NCBI GenBank assembly: GCA_033239005.1
Contig: BSQZ01000013.1
Coordinates: forward strand, 12,925,282 to 12,989,281
DNA: 64,000 nucleotides
DNA from: Lamellibrachia satsuma
Lineage: Eukaryota; Annelida; Polychaeta; Sabellida; Siboglinidae
Direction: 5' to 3'
In this document: positions 21,301 through 34,900 of the stretch, in pieces
Layout of the letters: each line of letters starts with the position of its first letter
How positions within the stretch are numbered: the stretch's first letter is position 1
Translations under genes and position numbers: made by a program
The notes under the pieces: model-generated
What the model was told of the DNA's origin: nothing
Databases searched by the model: none
Seen by the model: only the letters and a program-made list of their open reading frames with translations

Positions 21301-23621
21301 ATACAGTAAGCCAAAATATGATACACATTGTGATACATAAAATACTATAAATTTGCAAAGAAACAATTAATTTATTTACGTTGTAAAGAAACAATTAATT
21401 TTGCAGCATTACACAGCTGTTAATGACTACTAAAAACCCAATGTTCAGGAAAACATTTTAATAACACAAACTAGTGATGTCTCTAATGTGAGATTTTCAT
21501 AGGTAGCAACCAAGTTTGATTCCGTTGGCGTTGACTACATTACACAAGGGTGTAGACTGAAAACGATTTCCAAAGCTTGCTTTTGACATTGTTTCAACTT
21601 TCAACACGACAACTCTGGATTCTGGAGAAAAGTATCGTGATTTATCGATGAATCGCTACAGCCTAACACAAAATATTGATCTGCTTTCAAAATGTGCATT
21701 ACATATATTCATGCAAGTCAAGCAACACTTCAGTTACGGTTGCTCCACTGACCTAGCACTGTGGAAACCCTTGGAATGCCTATTGTACTTATATTAAATA
21801 CATACCTTTTGTATCTATCATAAAAGGAATTGCACAGTAATATTTTTCCAATGGCTAATGTTAAAACATATTGAACACAGAATATATCTGTATAATTTAT
21901 TTAAGACAAAAGTCCATAACAATTATTATATATATATCACACATAAAATACAAGTAAAAATATATATCACGTTTTATCAGCTGAGTTTTTTTGTCATTTT
22001 GTACACAGTCAATTCATTCAAAGTTATAAATCTTTGATTTTGTTGTTTGTTTTGTTACAGTCCCCTTTGCCTACCTGGTAATAATGGTAATATAAACATT
22101 TTTAACTCTTTTATTTATTTTTTACATTGCCCTTAGCCTACCTGGTTGAGGGTGAGTCTCTGCACCGTGTCGGAGGGATGGCCGAGACCAAGCAACAACT
22201 CCCTGTGGAAGGTGTTCACCACACTCATGGCGTCCGATGCTGACAGCAACTTGTCCAATACATCACAACAAGCCTTTATCTGCTCACTGAAACACAGTGG
22301 CTGACTTGTAGATTGTGCTGAAACACTGCTTCATACCATTGCTATAATAATGTATACAGATGTGTTAATTGTCCAAGTCTATCTGCAACAGAATGACCAG
22401 AATTAAGTCATTGCTTTTGTAATTATTATTGAGGTCTTTCCATTTTCCTTAGGCTTAGGCATTATAAAAGATTCTGAATCCTGGTTTCTCATCAGAGTGC
22501 ATTTCATTTTTTCAAGCAACAAGTGATAAGCAAGATCCGAATCATGCCAAATGTAGGTACATTACATTCCGCTTGGTGCGCATTGAGAATTCACCCAGAA
22601 TGTGTGACCTCCATCTTGATTTTTGATGTTGCAGTATGTTGAGAGCAGGCATTGTTTTAACTTGTTTTTAAATTGGTTTTCTGATGTAGAATTCTGTATG
22701 TGGTATGGATGTATGGTATGGAATTCCAGAACAAGGGCCCAGAGTATTTAATTGTAACTTTCCGTGTGTTTGTCCGTGCTTCATGCATAAAGTAATCATT
22801 GCTGCTCCTAGTATTGTGATTGTGGATTTCAATATTCCTTTGAAATAGTGTTGAGATGCTGTTTGTAAGTGCTTGACAATAATGCTTGTAAATAAGTAAC
22901 GCTAGCTGCAGTTTGCAGATATCTTCAATTTTTAGAAAATTATTCTGTTTAAATAGCGGTTCAGAGTGAGCGAGGTAATCAGAGTTGTTAATGATCCTTA
23001 CAGCTTTTTTTGCAGCATTCTGTTCTTGTTAAGTTTTGTAGAGTATGTATTAGCCCATATTAGAGTACAATATTATAGATGTGGAAGTATTAAAGAAGAG
23101 TAAATCGTTTTTAAGATGTATAAGGGGAGGAAATGTTTACGTTTGCAGAGTATGCCAATATTTTGTGCAAGTTTAGTTGCCAGTTTGTTCAAGTGCATTG
23201 ACCAACGTCAGACGAGAAACCGGGAATTTACACTTGGCCTTATTTTCGTATGGATAATTCGTCTTTAATCTTGACAGACAAAATAAGGCATCTCTGTTCA
23301 TTAGTAAGCAGTTTTTACTACATCAACCACATCAACATATCAGCCAATATACCAATGGAATTTAAAACGTTAGCCGTTATTAACTACTGCAATGACAGTG
23401 CATTTTGCATCGTCTCCTGATATCGCTCACAATCTTACACACCTATCAGTTGTGTCGAGGCATTCAAAGATCACGTTGAATGACACGTTGCGCACTGACT
23501 CACGAACGTTGTTGGCGTTCATGGAATTTACTATTAGTTTGATGTCACCAAGCATATCAAGTTTATTTTCAGAATTTGGCAATGCGTCGAGCAAATTTGA
23601 CAGACTCGTCGGTACCGCCAT
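15320..23621 (-). CDS. PSMD5: PSMD5, 26S proteasome base assembly chaperone S5B (8 exons)
   Basis: Exons in transcription order: 23621-23443, 22286-22142, 21269-21140, 20625-20522, 19603-19351, 17780-17589, 17053-16941, 15718-15320. They sum to 1515 bp in frame, giving 504 aa, the length I recall for human PSMD5. The protein begins MAVPTSLSNLLDALPNSENK and is alpha-helical throughout, as expected for an ARM/HEAT-type fold. Family-matching blocks include DVLIQLNCIDMLSKMA, SDPMMHFLLPG, KFFGQVGHRHPRKVCERFP, ETVGFIGHTVEGKHAL, TESWFYHISSDPLSVL and QPWAQKLMNNYAGF, with the late motif EGPFYV before the stop. PSMD5 binds PSMC2 and PSMC1 during assembly of the 19S base and is released before completion. 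The gene is convergent with CCNB1IP1 and divergent from CCDC180. Intron 5 begins almost directly with a minisatellite. Exon 1's donor was taken as GTGTGT at 23442 because only that keeps frame with exon 2; a GTAAGA lies 4 nt further on. Confidence 0.97.
17797..18700. repeat. 45-bp minisatellite with 90-bp higher-order unit, PSMD5 intron 5
   Basis: About 20 copies of ACAGTTTACATTCTCAATAC followed by TGTTTACATTATCAATACTGTTTTA-like variants. Variants alternate to give a 90-bp higher-order period, seen from CAGTACTGGT at 17971, 18061, 18241, 18331 and 18421. Because 45 is divisible by three and the unit lacks stops, the plus strand has a 303-codon open frame (17786-18697), which I regard as a by-product. 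The array starts within about 20 nt of the PSMD5 exon 6 acceptor. Confidence 0.93.
18701..19350. other. Rest of PSMD5 intron 5
   Basis: AT-rich sequence with no recognisable gene or element. Confidence 0.6.
20275..20455. repeat. Small imperfect inverted repeat, possible Penelope-like remnant
   Basis: The minus strand from about 20360 reads GTTGTTGAAACGTCGAGAAA, then a segment with CTTCATAGTTGTGTCAAAAA and GAAAATTATACA. The plus strand from about 20395 has TTCATAGCTGTATCAAGAAG then AAAATTGTGCAG, so the arms mirror each other. CTGAAGA, GAAAC and GTCGAGAAA strings of this kind recur next to hammerhead ribozymes in Penelope-like elements. The core here is CTGAAGA, not CTGATGA, so ribozyme activity is doubtful. 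It lies in PSMD5 intron 4. Confidence 0.4.
20955..21095 (-). mobile_element. tRNA-derived SINE fragment
   Basis: The minus strand carries an A-box-like stretch (CACGTAGGTTAGAACATCAG) followed by a good B box, GGTTCAAATCC (21031-21021), at tRNA spacing, then a non-tRNA body. This is the layout of a tRNA-derived SINE rather than a functional tRNA: no acceptor stem pairs. It lies in intron 3 of PSMD5. Confidence 0.65.
22560..23240 (-). mobile_element. LINE RT C-terminal fragment in PSMD5 intron 1
   Basis: The minus strand, with interruptions, reads KKAVRIINNSDYLAHSEPLF, then KIEDICKLQLALLIYKHY, then a stretch with HNHNTRSSNDYF and TRKVTIKYSGPLFWNSIP. These are the thumb and C-terminal motifs (YNTR, GP-x-x-WN-x-IP) of CR1/L2-like reverse transcriptases. 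The copy is 5'-truncated and inactive, in the same orientation as PSMD5. Confidence 0.8.
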
Positions 23622-23930
23622 GTTGAACGAACGATTATCTAAAATATGGCATGGCTCGAATGTCGGCAACACCGCTGTCACAAGTAAACGCATTCACGGG
23701 CGTGTTTACTTATACATAGATTTATTAATAATTTTATCAATAGTATTATTGAAATTATGTCATAAAATAAAAAACAATTGTTTAGCATAATAGATGCATA
23801 GTGGACAATATATTACGTTACATGATTGTCTTGATTGATATTAATAACTTATATCTGTGATGATATCGCCTTCGTTTATATTATAAAATTCAAACATGCT
23901 GAATGCATCGAGCGCCTCATACCACAAACG

Positions 23931-24141
<211 letters not shown>

Positions 24142-24151
24142 TATTATTATA

Positions 24152-24184
<33 letters not shown>

Positions 24185-25057
24185 CATGTTTAACACAAAG
24201 TTCTGGTAAACAATCTACACGCTATGAAAAACCTTCATTTCACGTAAAAGTATAAAGTATGTAAGGTATGTTTGTATTTGATGATTACTGTCCAAAGAAG
24301 ACTTTTATTTATTAGTAAAATATCACAAAGTGTAAAACTGTAGATGAATCATATGAAGGCACCACATTGATGGTATGGAATAAATAAAAGTGGATATCTT
24401 TCAAAGGCGGATTTAGGATTATGTTTAAATTTTATAGGTGCAAATAAATAACATACAATGCAAAAAACTAAATTGGTTAATTTTAAACACAGACACGGAT
24501 TAGATGTATACCGATTAGATGTATACCTATGATTTACCAATTTAATTATTTTGCGTTATTTGTTATGTCTTTACACTTCCAAGCCCGTAAAATTTAAGCA
24601 AAATCCAGCAACACCTTTGAAATACGCTAGTCCAAACGAGAACCGGCAAACAAGGAATTAAAGCAAATACATTTTATAATTATGTATAGTTAGTTAATTA
24701 ATGTTAGGGTTTGGCTTCCAACTGATGCGCAGTCAACAACCCTCCAAATGTTAACGTTCTTAGGGGCCGCCAGGATGTAGAAACATATCAGAGCTCTTGC
24801 GTAGCAGGGATGAAAGACATTCGCTATGTTACTTGTACGTATGTATCAAGGAAAAAAACTGTCTGCAGTATCTAAGACAGTACACATATTTGTCACTAGT
24901 TATAGATTCGCGGAATTAGGTTATCCAGTGTTATCCAATGAAGAGGTGTTTTGGAAAATGTATTCTAGTCACATACGTAAATAGAACACCCGTTAGTAAA
25001 ACTATAGGGGAATGATTAATGATGTAACTATACGATTGTAGTGGATAATGGATATGT

Positions 25058-25274
<217 letters not shown>

Positions 25275-25346
25275 AGGTTTATTCCGGCTACGCATGCGGT
25301 TAAGCTTTTCTATTCTCGTTGAAATCTCATCTGAAACGTGACTATT

Positions 25347-25360
25347 GTTGCCATGGGAAT
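25347..25360 (+). promoter_or_regulatory. RFX X-box motif upstream of CCDC180
   Basis: GTTGCCATGGGAAT matches the RFX X-box consensus GTTRCCATGGNAAC at 13 of 14 positions. It lies 293 bp before the CCDC180 start codon. RFX factors activate cilium genes through such sites, which fits a cilium-associated product. Confidence 0.65.
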
Positions 25361-25652
25361 GAGTTCAGTGGGAAATGAAACTTTCGAATAGATTGATGAA
25401 TAAATTCGCTTGATTTAATTTTTATTAATATTCTGCATACCTACAATCTCTGGTGAATCGTTTAACCGAAACTTCAAGCCCACCCTGAAATGTGTTGACA
25501 ACGAAAACTGAGACATTTACGCGTTGAACGGGAGTCATTTCGAGACTCCCGAGCGATAATAGAGGGTTGCTAGGCGTAGATGTCTCATTTATCACAACAT
25601 AATTTTGCAACTGCGTTTTAATCTATTAAAGGCGTACACTCTATATAATAAA

Positions 25653-28600
25653 ATGGAGACTGCAAATCCAATTCGCATTGTTCCGAGTGGGAAGGTGTAC
25701 CGGCAAATGTTTGACGCTGAGGTAGGTGTCACATATATAATGACATGTCATATCACACATGTCATAATAGTTATAGTGGATGTTCCCATAGACACACCAT
25801 AGGCACAAAATGCAGCCTTTTTATTTTGTTGTGTTCATTTATTTGCCTTTTCAATGCAATATTATATAACATGATCCGGGTTTAGGAAGCCACATCACAA
25901 CAAGCACAGTTGTTCTGTAGTAAACATTATAATTCTAAATCATTGTTTTTGACATCCTGTGGATATACTTCACTGGTTACTGTTTGTGAAAGCAGATTCT
26001 GAAAGCATCATAATTACGATGACAATATATTTGTATTATTTCTGTAATGTTTCTGCATCATACACTTTATGAGTGCTTACGTGCAATATTATGTGCATGT
26101 TTAATCCCCTGTTTATTTACTTACTTAGTCCTCTTCACTCAAGGTATAGGGCTGAAACAACTCTTTTCTAATGCTCTCTGTTATTTGCTGGTTTCTTCAT
26201 CTCTTTCCAGGTGGTTCCATGTTTCTTTACTTCCTCGACTATTGATCTCCTCCAAGTAGTTTTGCGGCGGACTGTGTTTCTTTTTCCTTGTGGATTCCAG
26301 TCTAAGGCTTGTCTTGTGACATTGTTGGTTTGTTTTCAGAGGTCCTAGCCATGTCCATTTTCTTCTTGCAATCTCTTTCCTGATGCTGTTTGGCCAATTG
26401 TTAATGAATGTTTCTAGCATTCGGGTTGTTGTCTTGGTTGCACTCCATGTCTCAGAGCCATATAGCAGCACTTTTCACATTAGTGTTGAAGATTCTGAAC
26501 TTGTTTCGTGTTGAGAAAGATAATGTGGTCCACACTGTCTTTAAGATGCTGAATGTCGCTCAGACAATGTCTATGGAGTCCTCTGTCATATCCTCTAGGG
26601 TTTCAAACCTGTTTCTCACAGCACAGTTGAACTCGAGTTTTATTTCTCTTGACTTTAGCTTTTGAACATTGTACTGTTGTTGTGGTCTGTTTGCTGTGTC
26701 TGCGTATTTCTTAAGCTTTATTCTCAGAGTTCCTAGTAGAAAGTGGTGGTCTGATGCCACATCTACTTCTCTCTTTACTCGTGTGTCCAGGACACTTCTT
26801 CTCCATTTCCTGCTGATGGTTATGTGGTCGATCTGGTTCTATGTTCTCTGACCCGTGTGGCTTTGTGCATCGTTTTGTGTGGGAAGACACTTCCACCAAT
26901 AACTAAGTCATTAAATGTACAAAAGTCTGCAAACAGTTCTCCATTTTCGTTCATGGTTCCAAATCCATGCTTTCTCATTATTTCTGCCCTGCCTGTGTTG
27001 TCTGAACCCACTTTTGTATTTGTGTTCCCCAGTAGGATTTTTATGTGTCTCCTCAGTGTTTCATTTAGCACTTTTTGTAGGCTATTGTAGAATTCTTCTT
27101 TTGCTTCTTCGTTTTCACCGTTTGTTGGGGCATAGCACTGGATCACACTAACATTCCTTCCAATTGACTTGAATCTTGCTATAATGATTCTTGGTGACAC
27201 AGGGTGCCACTCCATGCAGGCTTTCATGGCACTTTGTGTTGCCATTATTGCCACTCCGTGTGCGTGTGTGAGTGCGTGCATGCATGCGTGCGTACGTGCA
27301 TGCATGTGTGGTCTTCATCTTCATGTCGTGAGTATATTATGTGTTCTCCTGTAGCATATTATGTGTTCTCCTGTAGCAAGCTTAGTTTGTCCGGCTCCAT
27401 TCCATCTGGTCTCACTGAGACCCAACACCTGGATGTTGTATTTCTTAATTGCATGTGCCACTTGATCCGCCTTCCCAGTCTGGTACATGGTCCAGACATG
27501 CCAGGTGCCTATTCTGGTGTTTCTTTTGGCAGTAAGCAGATGATCTATCGATGGTCTGACTTCCCGGTGGCTTTCATCAGGTTGCGTCATGTTGCACTCC
27601 AAGGAGGCATCATCTTGGGTTGTTGAGTTAGTTGAACAGTTTATCGTTTTGGTTTTGTAATCAGCTTTACCCCTGGAAGGGTGATTGGCCTAGTCAGTGG
27701 GGTTTTCTGTCAGGGTTGTCCTTTCCTTAGCCCTTTTACTGTGTATGTCCCCTTGTCACAAGACTCAGGTACAACAGGGTCCACCACGAGAAGGTACAGT
27801 ACTTGCTCAGGAGAAGTTTTTTTGTCACATCACTAAGCCATTTGGACTCCTGTTTGGCCTGCTACAAAACGTAATGGTAAACATGCCACATAACTGTAAA
27901 AGTAAAATTAAAAGAGCATATATACTTATTTTCTTTGATGACAGTAAAACAGTCTATGTGTTCGCATTGGAAACGGAGATAATTTGTATGAGGTATCCTT
28001 GTTAAATTAAGTAAACAGTACCATTTCACCTGTCATATAAATGAACACAAAGTAACTGTAAACTGCACTGGGCGCCTGTGGTTTTTATGTATGGTAGTAG
28101 TAATGGTGGCAGTGGTTGTCACTGTAGTACACATGGCAGTAATAGTACTAGTAGTAGTTGTGATGATAGTAATGGCAGTACTTTCATTGTAATGGTAGTT
28201 GTAATAGTAGTGGCAGTAAGTTGTGGTGGTAATGGTAATATAATAAAAGTTGTAGCAGCCCTAGTAGTAGTTTAGACACAGTCGCACACAAAGTGTTGCA
28301 TCTGGCATCATTGTACATTTATAAATAATAACATTTGTGACATAGGTCTCCACCATTGGCTGAGCGTGGCTCTACTTGGAATGTTTATGTATCAGTGCCA
28401 CTGGATGTGTTATTGTGTCACAGGAGTAAGTCAACACTGACTTTGACCTATGATCTCTAACAGGTAAATCAGTTGGAGTCAATGTCTCTTTGACGTAGTG
28501 TTTTTCTTATATTGTATCATTGAGAAGCACATGAGGCCACCTTGTCTTTGATCTGTGTTGACATACCTCTGGTACCTGTCAAATATAGTACATATCTTAC

Positions 28601-31380
28601 TCATGGTTTTATTCTTCACTATGCCCATCTGACACTTGTGAATTTTGGCCAGCATTTCTGTCATAATTACACAACTTCCTTTCAAACAATCAATCCATCA
28701 TTTACTCTAAACTTCTATTAGAAAGACAGTATTATGAGGGATATCAGTCAATGAGACATCATTTTCCAACTGTTTTCAGCTACTGCTACAAATGATGCCC
28801 CTCCACCAGATACAGACACACACTCCTAGTGAATGCTGCCACCTAAAATGATGCCCCTCCACCAGACACAGACACACACTCCTAGTGAATGCTGCCACCT
28901 AAAATGATGCCCCTCCACCAGACACAGACATACACTCCTAGTGAATGCTGCCACCTAAAATGATGCCCCTCCACCAGACACAGACACACACTCCTAGTGA
29001 ATGCTGCCACCTAAAATGGAGTCTTTCCAGTTATACCAATTGTTGATCCCCTTTTACTGCAAACTCTTCATCTAAATGGAATATACTATGATAAACTATG
29101 ACAGTGCAACATTTAAAATTTTAAACTCCTGCCAAAGAAAGACCAGCTAAATAATTTATAATTCATAAGAAACTCTTTACTGTAATACTGTCAATATTTC
29201 CAACAGTACAAGATAATCACATCAATGGCAAATGTTTTATTTGCTGCAAATGCTAGAAACCTGTGCTAAATCTTTCAGTTGATCTTAGTGCACCAAATAA
29301 CTTAAAGCTTCCTCAATTTGAATCACGAATCTGGTTTGTTGATGTTCAGATCTGTAGTAATAATTGTGTAGTTTGTCCAATGATTTCCTCAAAATTAAAT
29401 AACAACTTTGCACAAACAAGCTAGCATGTCATAGCAGATACTAAATAGATTTGTTTTTTTGTGTGAAATGATTCTAAAACAAGATGAAAAAAAATTTATT
29501 GCAGAAGCAGCTTTAAATTTGGTAGGAAACTTGTTGCATGTAGCATAGGTTTAGGAAGGTACATATTCACTAGATGGCGACAGTGACCGTAAATACATAT
29601 ACACCAGATGGCTCCACTGATTCACTAACAGGGCATTGAGACTGGGCTTTGCTTTGAATTTAAGTCACAATTCACTGTTCAGAAATACCTCTTAGCCTAT
29701 CTCGGCCTTTAACATTATTCAGCCATCATGATACATTACATATAAGTCTGAGGCAGACCACACATACAATTATATGCACTGTGGAGTGACTAGAAATTCC
29801 TGTATTAATGAACCATTATTACTAGGAATATAGGTCCATAGAATAGCACTATAAATTAGGGTGGCAAATATATGTCTCCTAGCCACGCACTGCCACTATT
29901 CAACCTCTAACAGAAAGATGAAAACCTCATAGTAAAAAAATTTAATTTTAGAAGTTAAATAAACTAAAGAGGCATGGCTTCTGGAATGACATTGTTATGT
30001 AATCATCATAATCATCATTGTTACGCAATCAGCATAATGTGTGTCACAATGTTTACCTGTGTACACATTTCATGTGTAAAACAAGTGGGATCCTTACCTT
30101 ATCTTGCATTTCTTTCTGTTGTTGCTGTCCAATACTTCATTTTGAGCATCACATATTACAGAATCTGGTAACTTTCCATTCATTCTTCAGTCGTCTTCCA
30201 TGTGGCACATCAGCCTTTCCTTTCAGGTCTTTGTTCTTTTAAAAGATCTTCAGTTCTGGACATCACTGCACAGATCATTTTCCAGCCATTGTACTGACAG
30301 CCTTCACCAAAGACTTCCATGGTGTCCTCTCCTCTCTGCTTCCTTCCCCTTCATTTTAACAGCCATCTATCTCTCATGACTTGTCATATCCTGGTATCCA
30401 TATCTTTTCTTTCATGTAACATCCATCTATTATTATCTTCCACATCATGCTTCCTTGCTGCTATTCCCGTGTATTCCTTTTATTCATCCCAATTTTATCT
30501 GTTTCCACAAGCAAACAAATTGACTTGACTATGCCGTTCCATCCTGTTGGTCTTTGTTTCTCAAAGTAAAACTAGTAAGCAATAGACACATATATTGTTC
30601 TTCCAAATTTTCAATGACAACTTACATCTGTATTCTGCAGCTAGATATGTCATTGTATAAATTGCCTAGCAGTGCACATTTGCAGCATGGTATAGCACTT
30701 AACATGCAGTTTTGCTGGAGGGATTCTATGGCTATCTGGCACAGTGTCAGCCATGAATGTTGCTACTTTATTATATGTGGTGTCGACTATTTAGCATATG
30801 TTCATAATCAGGTTGTATCATACAATGTGATTAGTTATTGGATCTTGTGTCTGGCTAGTGTTGTGAGTGAGTGAATGAATGAACTATCTAGACAGGGGTC
30901 ATTCCTATTAAAGTCAGTCAATTAACACTTTATGTTGTGTCATTTGATCTGGTTTTTCAGGAGGTCAGACAACATTTAGCAAGTTTAAATGTGTTTGGTG
31001 TTATATTGTGCTTATAAGGAGAACAAGTTGTGTGGTTGGTTTATAGACCACAGTGAACTGAAACCACAATTTTTATTTGATGGTAATTTATCATTTTCCC
31101 TTCCTTATCTAATACAGGTCTACATAAGTGTACTATTATTTAATGCAAGCACTGTTTACCAAAGTATTGGCATCTTAATGAGGCACAACTTTTTATGCCA
31201 CCATATTTTGTTGTACAACTAGTGGATGGCATCATGGATACCACATGCATATATAATTTTTGTTTTCCGTGTGTATCGTGCTTCAAGGTTGTGTAGTTAC
31301 TGTGCTTGGTGGTTGAGAATTGGTTTATTATAAATATTTTGTTGTCTTTTTCTTGTCACTTGTCTGTCTGTCTCTGTCAA

Positions 31381-31429
<49 letters not shown>

Positions 31430-31831
31430 TCCCTCTCTCCCTCTCTCCCTCTCTCCCTCTCTCCATCTCTCCGTCTCTCTGGCTCTTGATCTATGTGTCT
31501 CTGTGTCTGCCACTGACTCTATGTCTCTTTGTCTCTCTGTCTCTCTCTCTCTCTGTCTCTCTTACTCTCTGTATCTCTGTCTCTCTGTCTCTCTGTCTCT
31601 CTGTCTCTCTGTCTCTCTTGCTCTCTGTCTCTCTGTCTCTCTGTCTCTCTGTCTCTCTGTATCTCTGTCTCTCTGTCTCTCTGTATCTCTGTCTCTCTGT
31701 CTCTCTGTCTCTCTTGCTCTCTGTCTCTCTGTAACTCTGTCTCTCTGTAACTCTGTCTCTCTTGCTTGCTCTTACTATCTCTTGCTCTCTGTGTCTGCCA
31801 CTGACTCTGTCTCCCTGTCTCTCTCTCTCCC

Positions 31832-31907
<76 letters not shown>

Positions 31908-34900
31908 CTTTCACTCTCTATCACTCTCTTTCTCCCCCCTCTCTCTCTGTCTGTCTTTATGTCTCTCCATCTCTCTTGCTCTCCATCTTTCTGTATCTCC
32001 ATCTCTCCATCTGTACGTCTCTCTTGCTCTCTGTCTCTCAATCTCTCTGTCTCCCTTGCTCTCTTTTGCTCTCTGTCTCTGTGTCTGCCACTGACTCTAT
32101 GTCTCTCTGTCCCTATCTACCTCTGTCTATCTCTGTCTGTCTGCAATTATTCATGTGTGAGGATATGTTTGCTCTTTTAGCAATTTTGCTTATTGCACAC
32201 ATGTTCCTAATATTTATCTTAGACATCTCTGCTGTGGTATATTGGTTATTATGCAATAAGAAGACGTCGTCTTTATGCTGTAATATATCCAGGTAGATAC
32301 ATGTCATAATCTTTGATGGCAGGGTTCAGATGTCCATTTGATTCAGCTGTTTAATGGCATCACACACTAACACCATTAAATCCTGCAACATTCATTGTAG
32401 AGGAATTGGCTTAGAATATGCTGCATGTCACATTAAGTACTCGTGTTGGTTTACATCAAAGAGCAAACTGCACAGTTGAAGTAGACGCCATTCTGCAGAG
32501 GTATTATGGTGGCTTTATGTTGTATTAATACCAATGTTGGTGAGCATTGGAACTTACTAGATGACTGCACATCAGTAATTGAATTAATGCTTCAGCTGTT
32601 GTGGTGAATTAGGCAACTTAGATGTGGACAAAGATCACATGTCTGAATACAGATAAGCCTATGTGTTGTGATTGTACTGGGGGAGGGGGGGGTCAAGTCT
32701 GGGGGAGGGGCCTGTGTTGTTGTTGTCATTGGAGCCTCACTTGATATCACTTGCTATACTGAGTGGATCGATGGTTGGACCTGTGACTTGGCTAGGGTAG
32801 GTTATTCTGCAGATGTGCAAATGGAAACATGATCTTTGCATAATTGGAGGTGTTATTTGATTGGTTTGTTTTGTGTTTTGGGTAATGACATGCATTATAA
32901 TTGTAGGGATAAAACTACAGATTTAAGTTGAGGTGTTTTTCCACATTGTGCATCTTTTTTTGCATCTGATAAGGGTCTGATACAGTACTGATTAAAAGTG
33001 TTGTATCATGACAGAAGTCTATTTAGTTTGGCAAAATTTAGGATTTTTCTACCTTTCTCCTTTGCTGTCTTTTTCCCGCGCTGACAACCAGTGAGTGGAT
33101 GGTGTTCAGATGTCGCATGAACATGTGTGATGGTTCTGAAAGAGGGTTGCCCAGTTTGGTATTCCTTGTAATGCAGGTCACATGTGGTCACAGCCCAATG
33201 TTCTGCCATGATTTGTGCAGTAGTCTGTATAGATTATATCTACTTTATTACCCAGAGTTGGGACTTTGCCAGTAGCTGAGTTGACACAGATTGTGGGAGA
33301 GTTTCTCGAACAAGACACAAAAACATCTCCAAGTTTTGTAATGTTGCTGACCCAGGGGGTCATTTGTCCTTGCCTCCCTTGCCCCAACTCTCTACCACCA
33401 ACCCCTACTCTCTACCACCCACCCTGACTCCCTACCACCCACCCCTACTCTCTACCACTCACCCCTACTCTCTACCACTCACCCCTTCTCTCTACCACCC
33501 ACCCCTACTCTATACCACCCACCCCAACTGTACCACCCACCTCTACTCTCTACCACTCACCCCTACTCTCTACCACTCACCCCTACTCTCTACCACTCAC
33601 CCCTACTCTCTACCACTCGCCCCTTCTCTCTACCACCCACCCCTACTCTCTACCACCCACCCCAACTGTACCACCCACCTCTACTCTCTACCACTCACCC
33701 CTACTCTCTACCACTCACCCCTACTCCCTACCACCCACCCCTACTCTATACCATCCACCCCGACTCCCTACCACCCACCCCTACTCTCTACCACTCACCC
33801 CTACTCTGTACCACTTACCCCTCCTCTCTACCACCCACCCCTACTCTTTACCACCCACCCCAACTGTACCACCCACCTCTACTCTCTACCACCCACTCCT
33901 ACTCTCTACCACCCACCCCTACTCTCTATCACTCACCCCTACTCTCTACCACCCACCCCTACTCCCTACCACCCACCCCTACTCTCTACCACCCACCCCC
34001 TACTCTCTACCACCTACCCCTACTCCCTAGCACCCACCCCTACTCCCTACCACCCACCCCTACTCTCTACCACCCACCCCTACTCTCTACCACCCACCCC
34101 TACTCCCTACCACTCACCCCTACTCTCTACCACCCACCCCTACTCCCTACCACCCACTCCTACTCTCTACCACCCACCACTACTCTCTACCACACACCAC
34201 TACTCCCACCCATCCCTACTCTCTACCACCTACCCCTACTCTCTACCACCCACCCTACTCTCTACCACCCACCTCTACTCTCTACCACCCACCCCTACTC
34301 TCTACCACCCACCCCTACTCTATACCACCCACCCCTACTCCCTACCACCCACCTCTACTCTCTACCACCCACCCCTACTCCCTACCACCCACCTCTACTC
34401 TCTACCACCCACCCCTACTCTCTACCACTCACCCCTACTCTCTACCACCCACCCCTACTCCCTACCACCCACCCCTACTCTCTACCACCCACCCCGACTG
34501 TACCACCCACCTCTACTCTCTACCACCCACCCCTACTCCCTACCACCCACCCCTACTCCCTACCACTCACCCCTACTCTCTACCACCCACTCCTACTCCC
34601 TACCACCCACTCCTACTCTCTACCACCCACCCCTACTCTCTACCACTCACCCCTACTCTCTACCACTCACCCCTATTCTCTACCACCCACCCCTACTCCC
34701 TACCACCCACCCCTACTCTCTACCACCCACCTCTACTCTCTACCACCCACCTCTACACTCTACCACCCACCCCTACTCTATACCACCCACCCCTACTCCC
34801 TACCACCCACCTCTACTCTCTACCACCCATCCCTACTCCCTACCACCCACCTCTACTCTCTACCGCTCACCCCTACTCTCTACCACCCACCCCTACTCTC

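Noticed and set aside
31320..32180. 286-codon Leu/Ser-rich frame as a membrane protein
   Set aside because: It is only (TCTCTG)n, (TC)n and (TA)n microsatellite.
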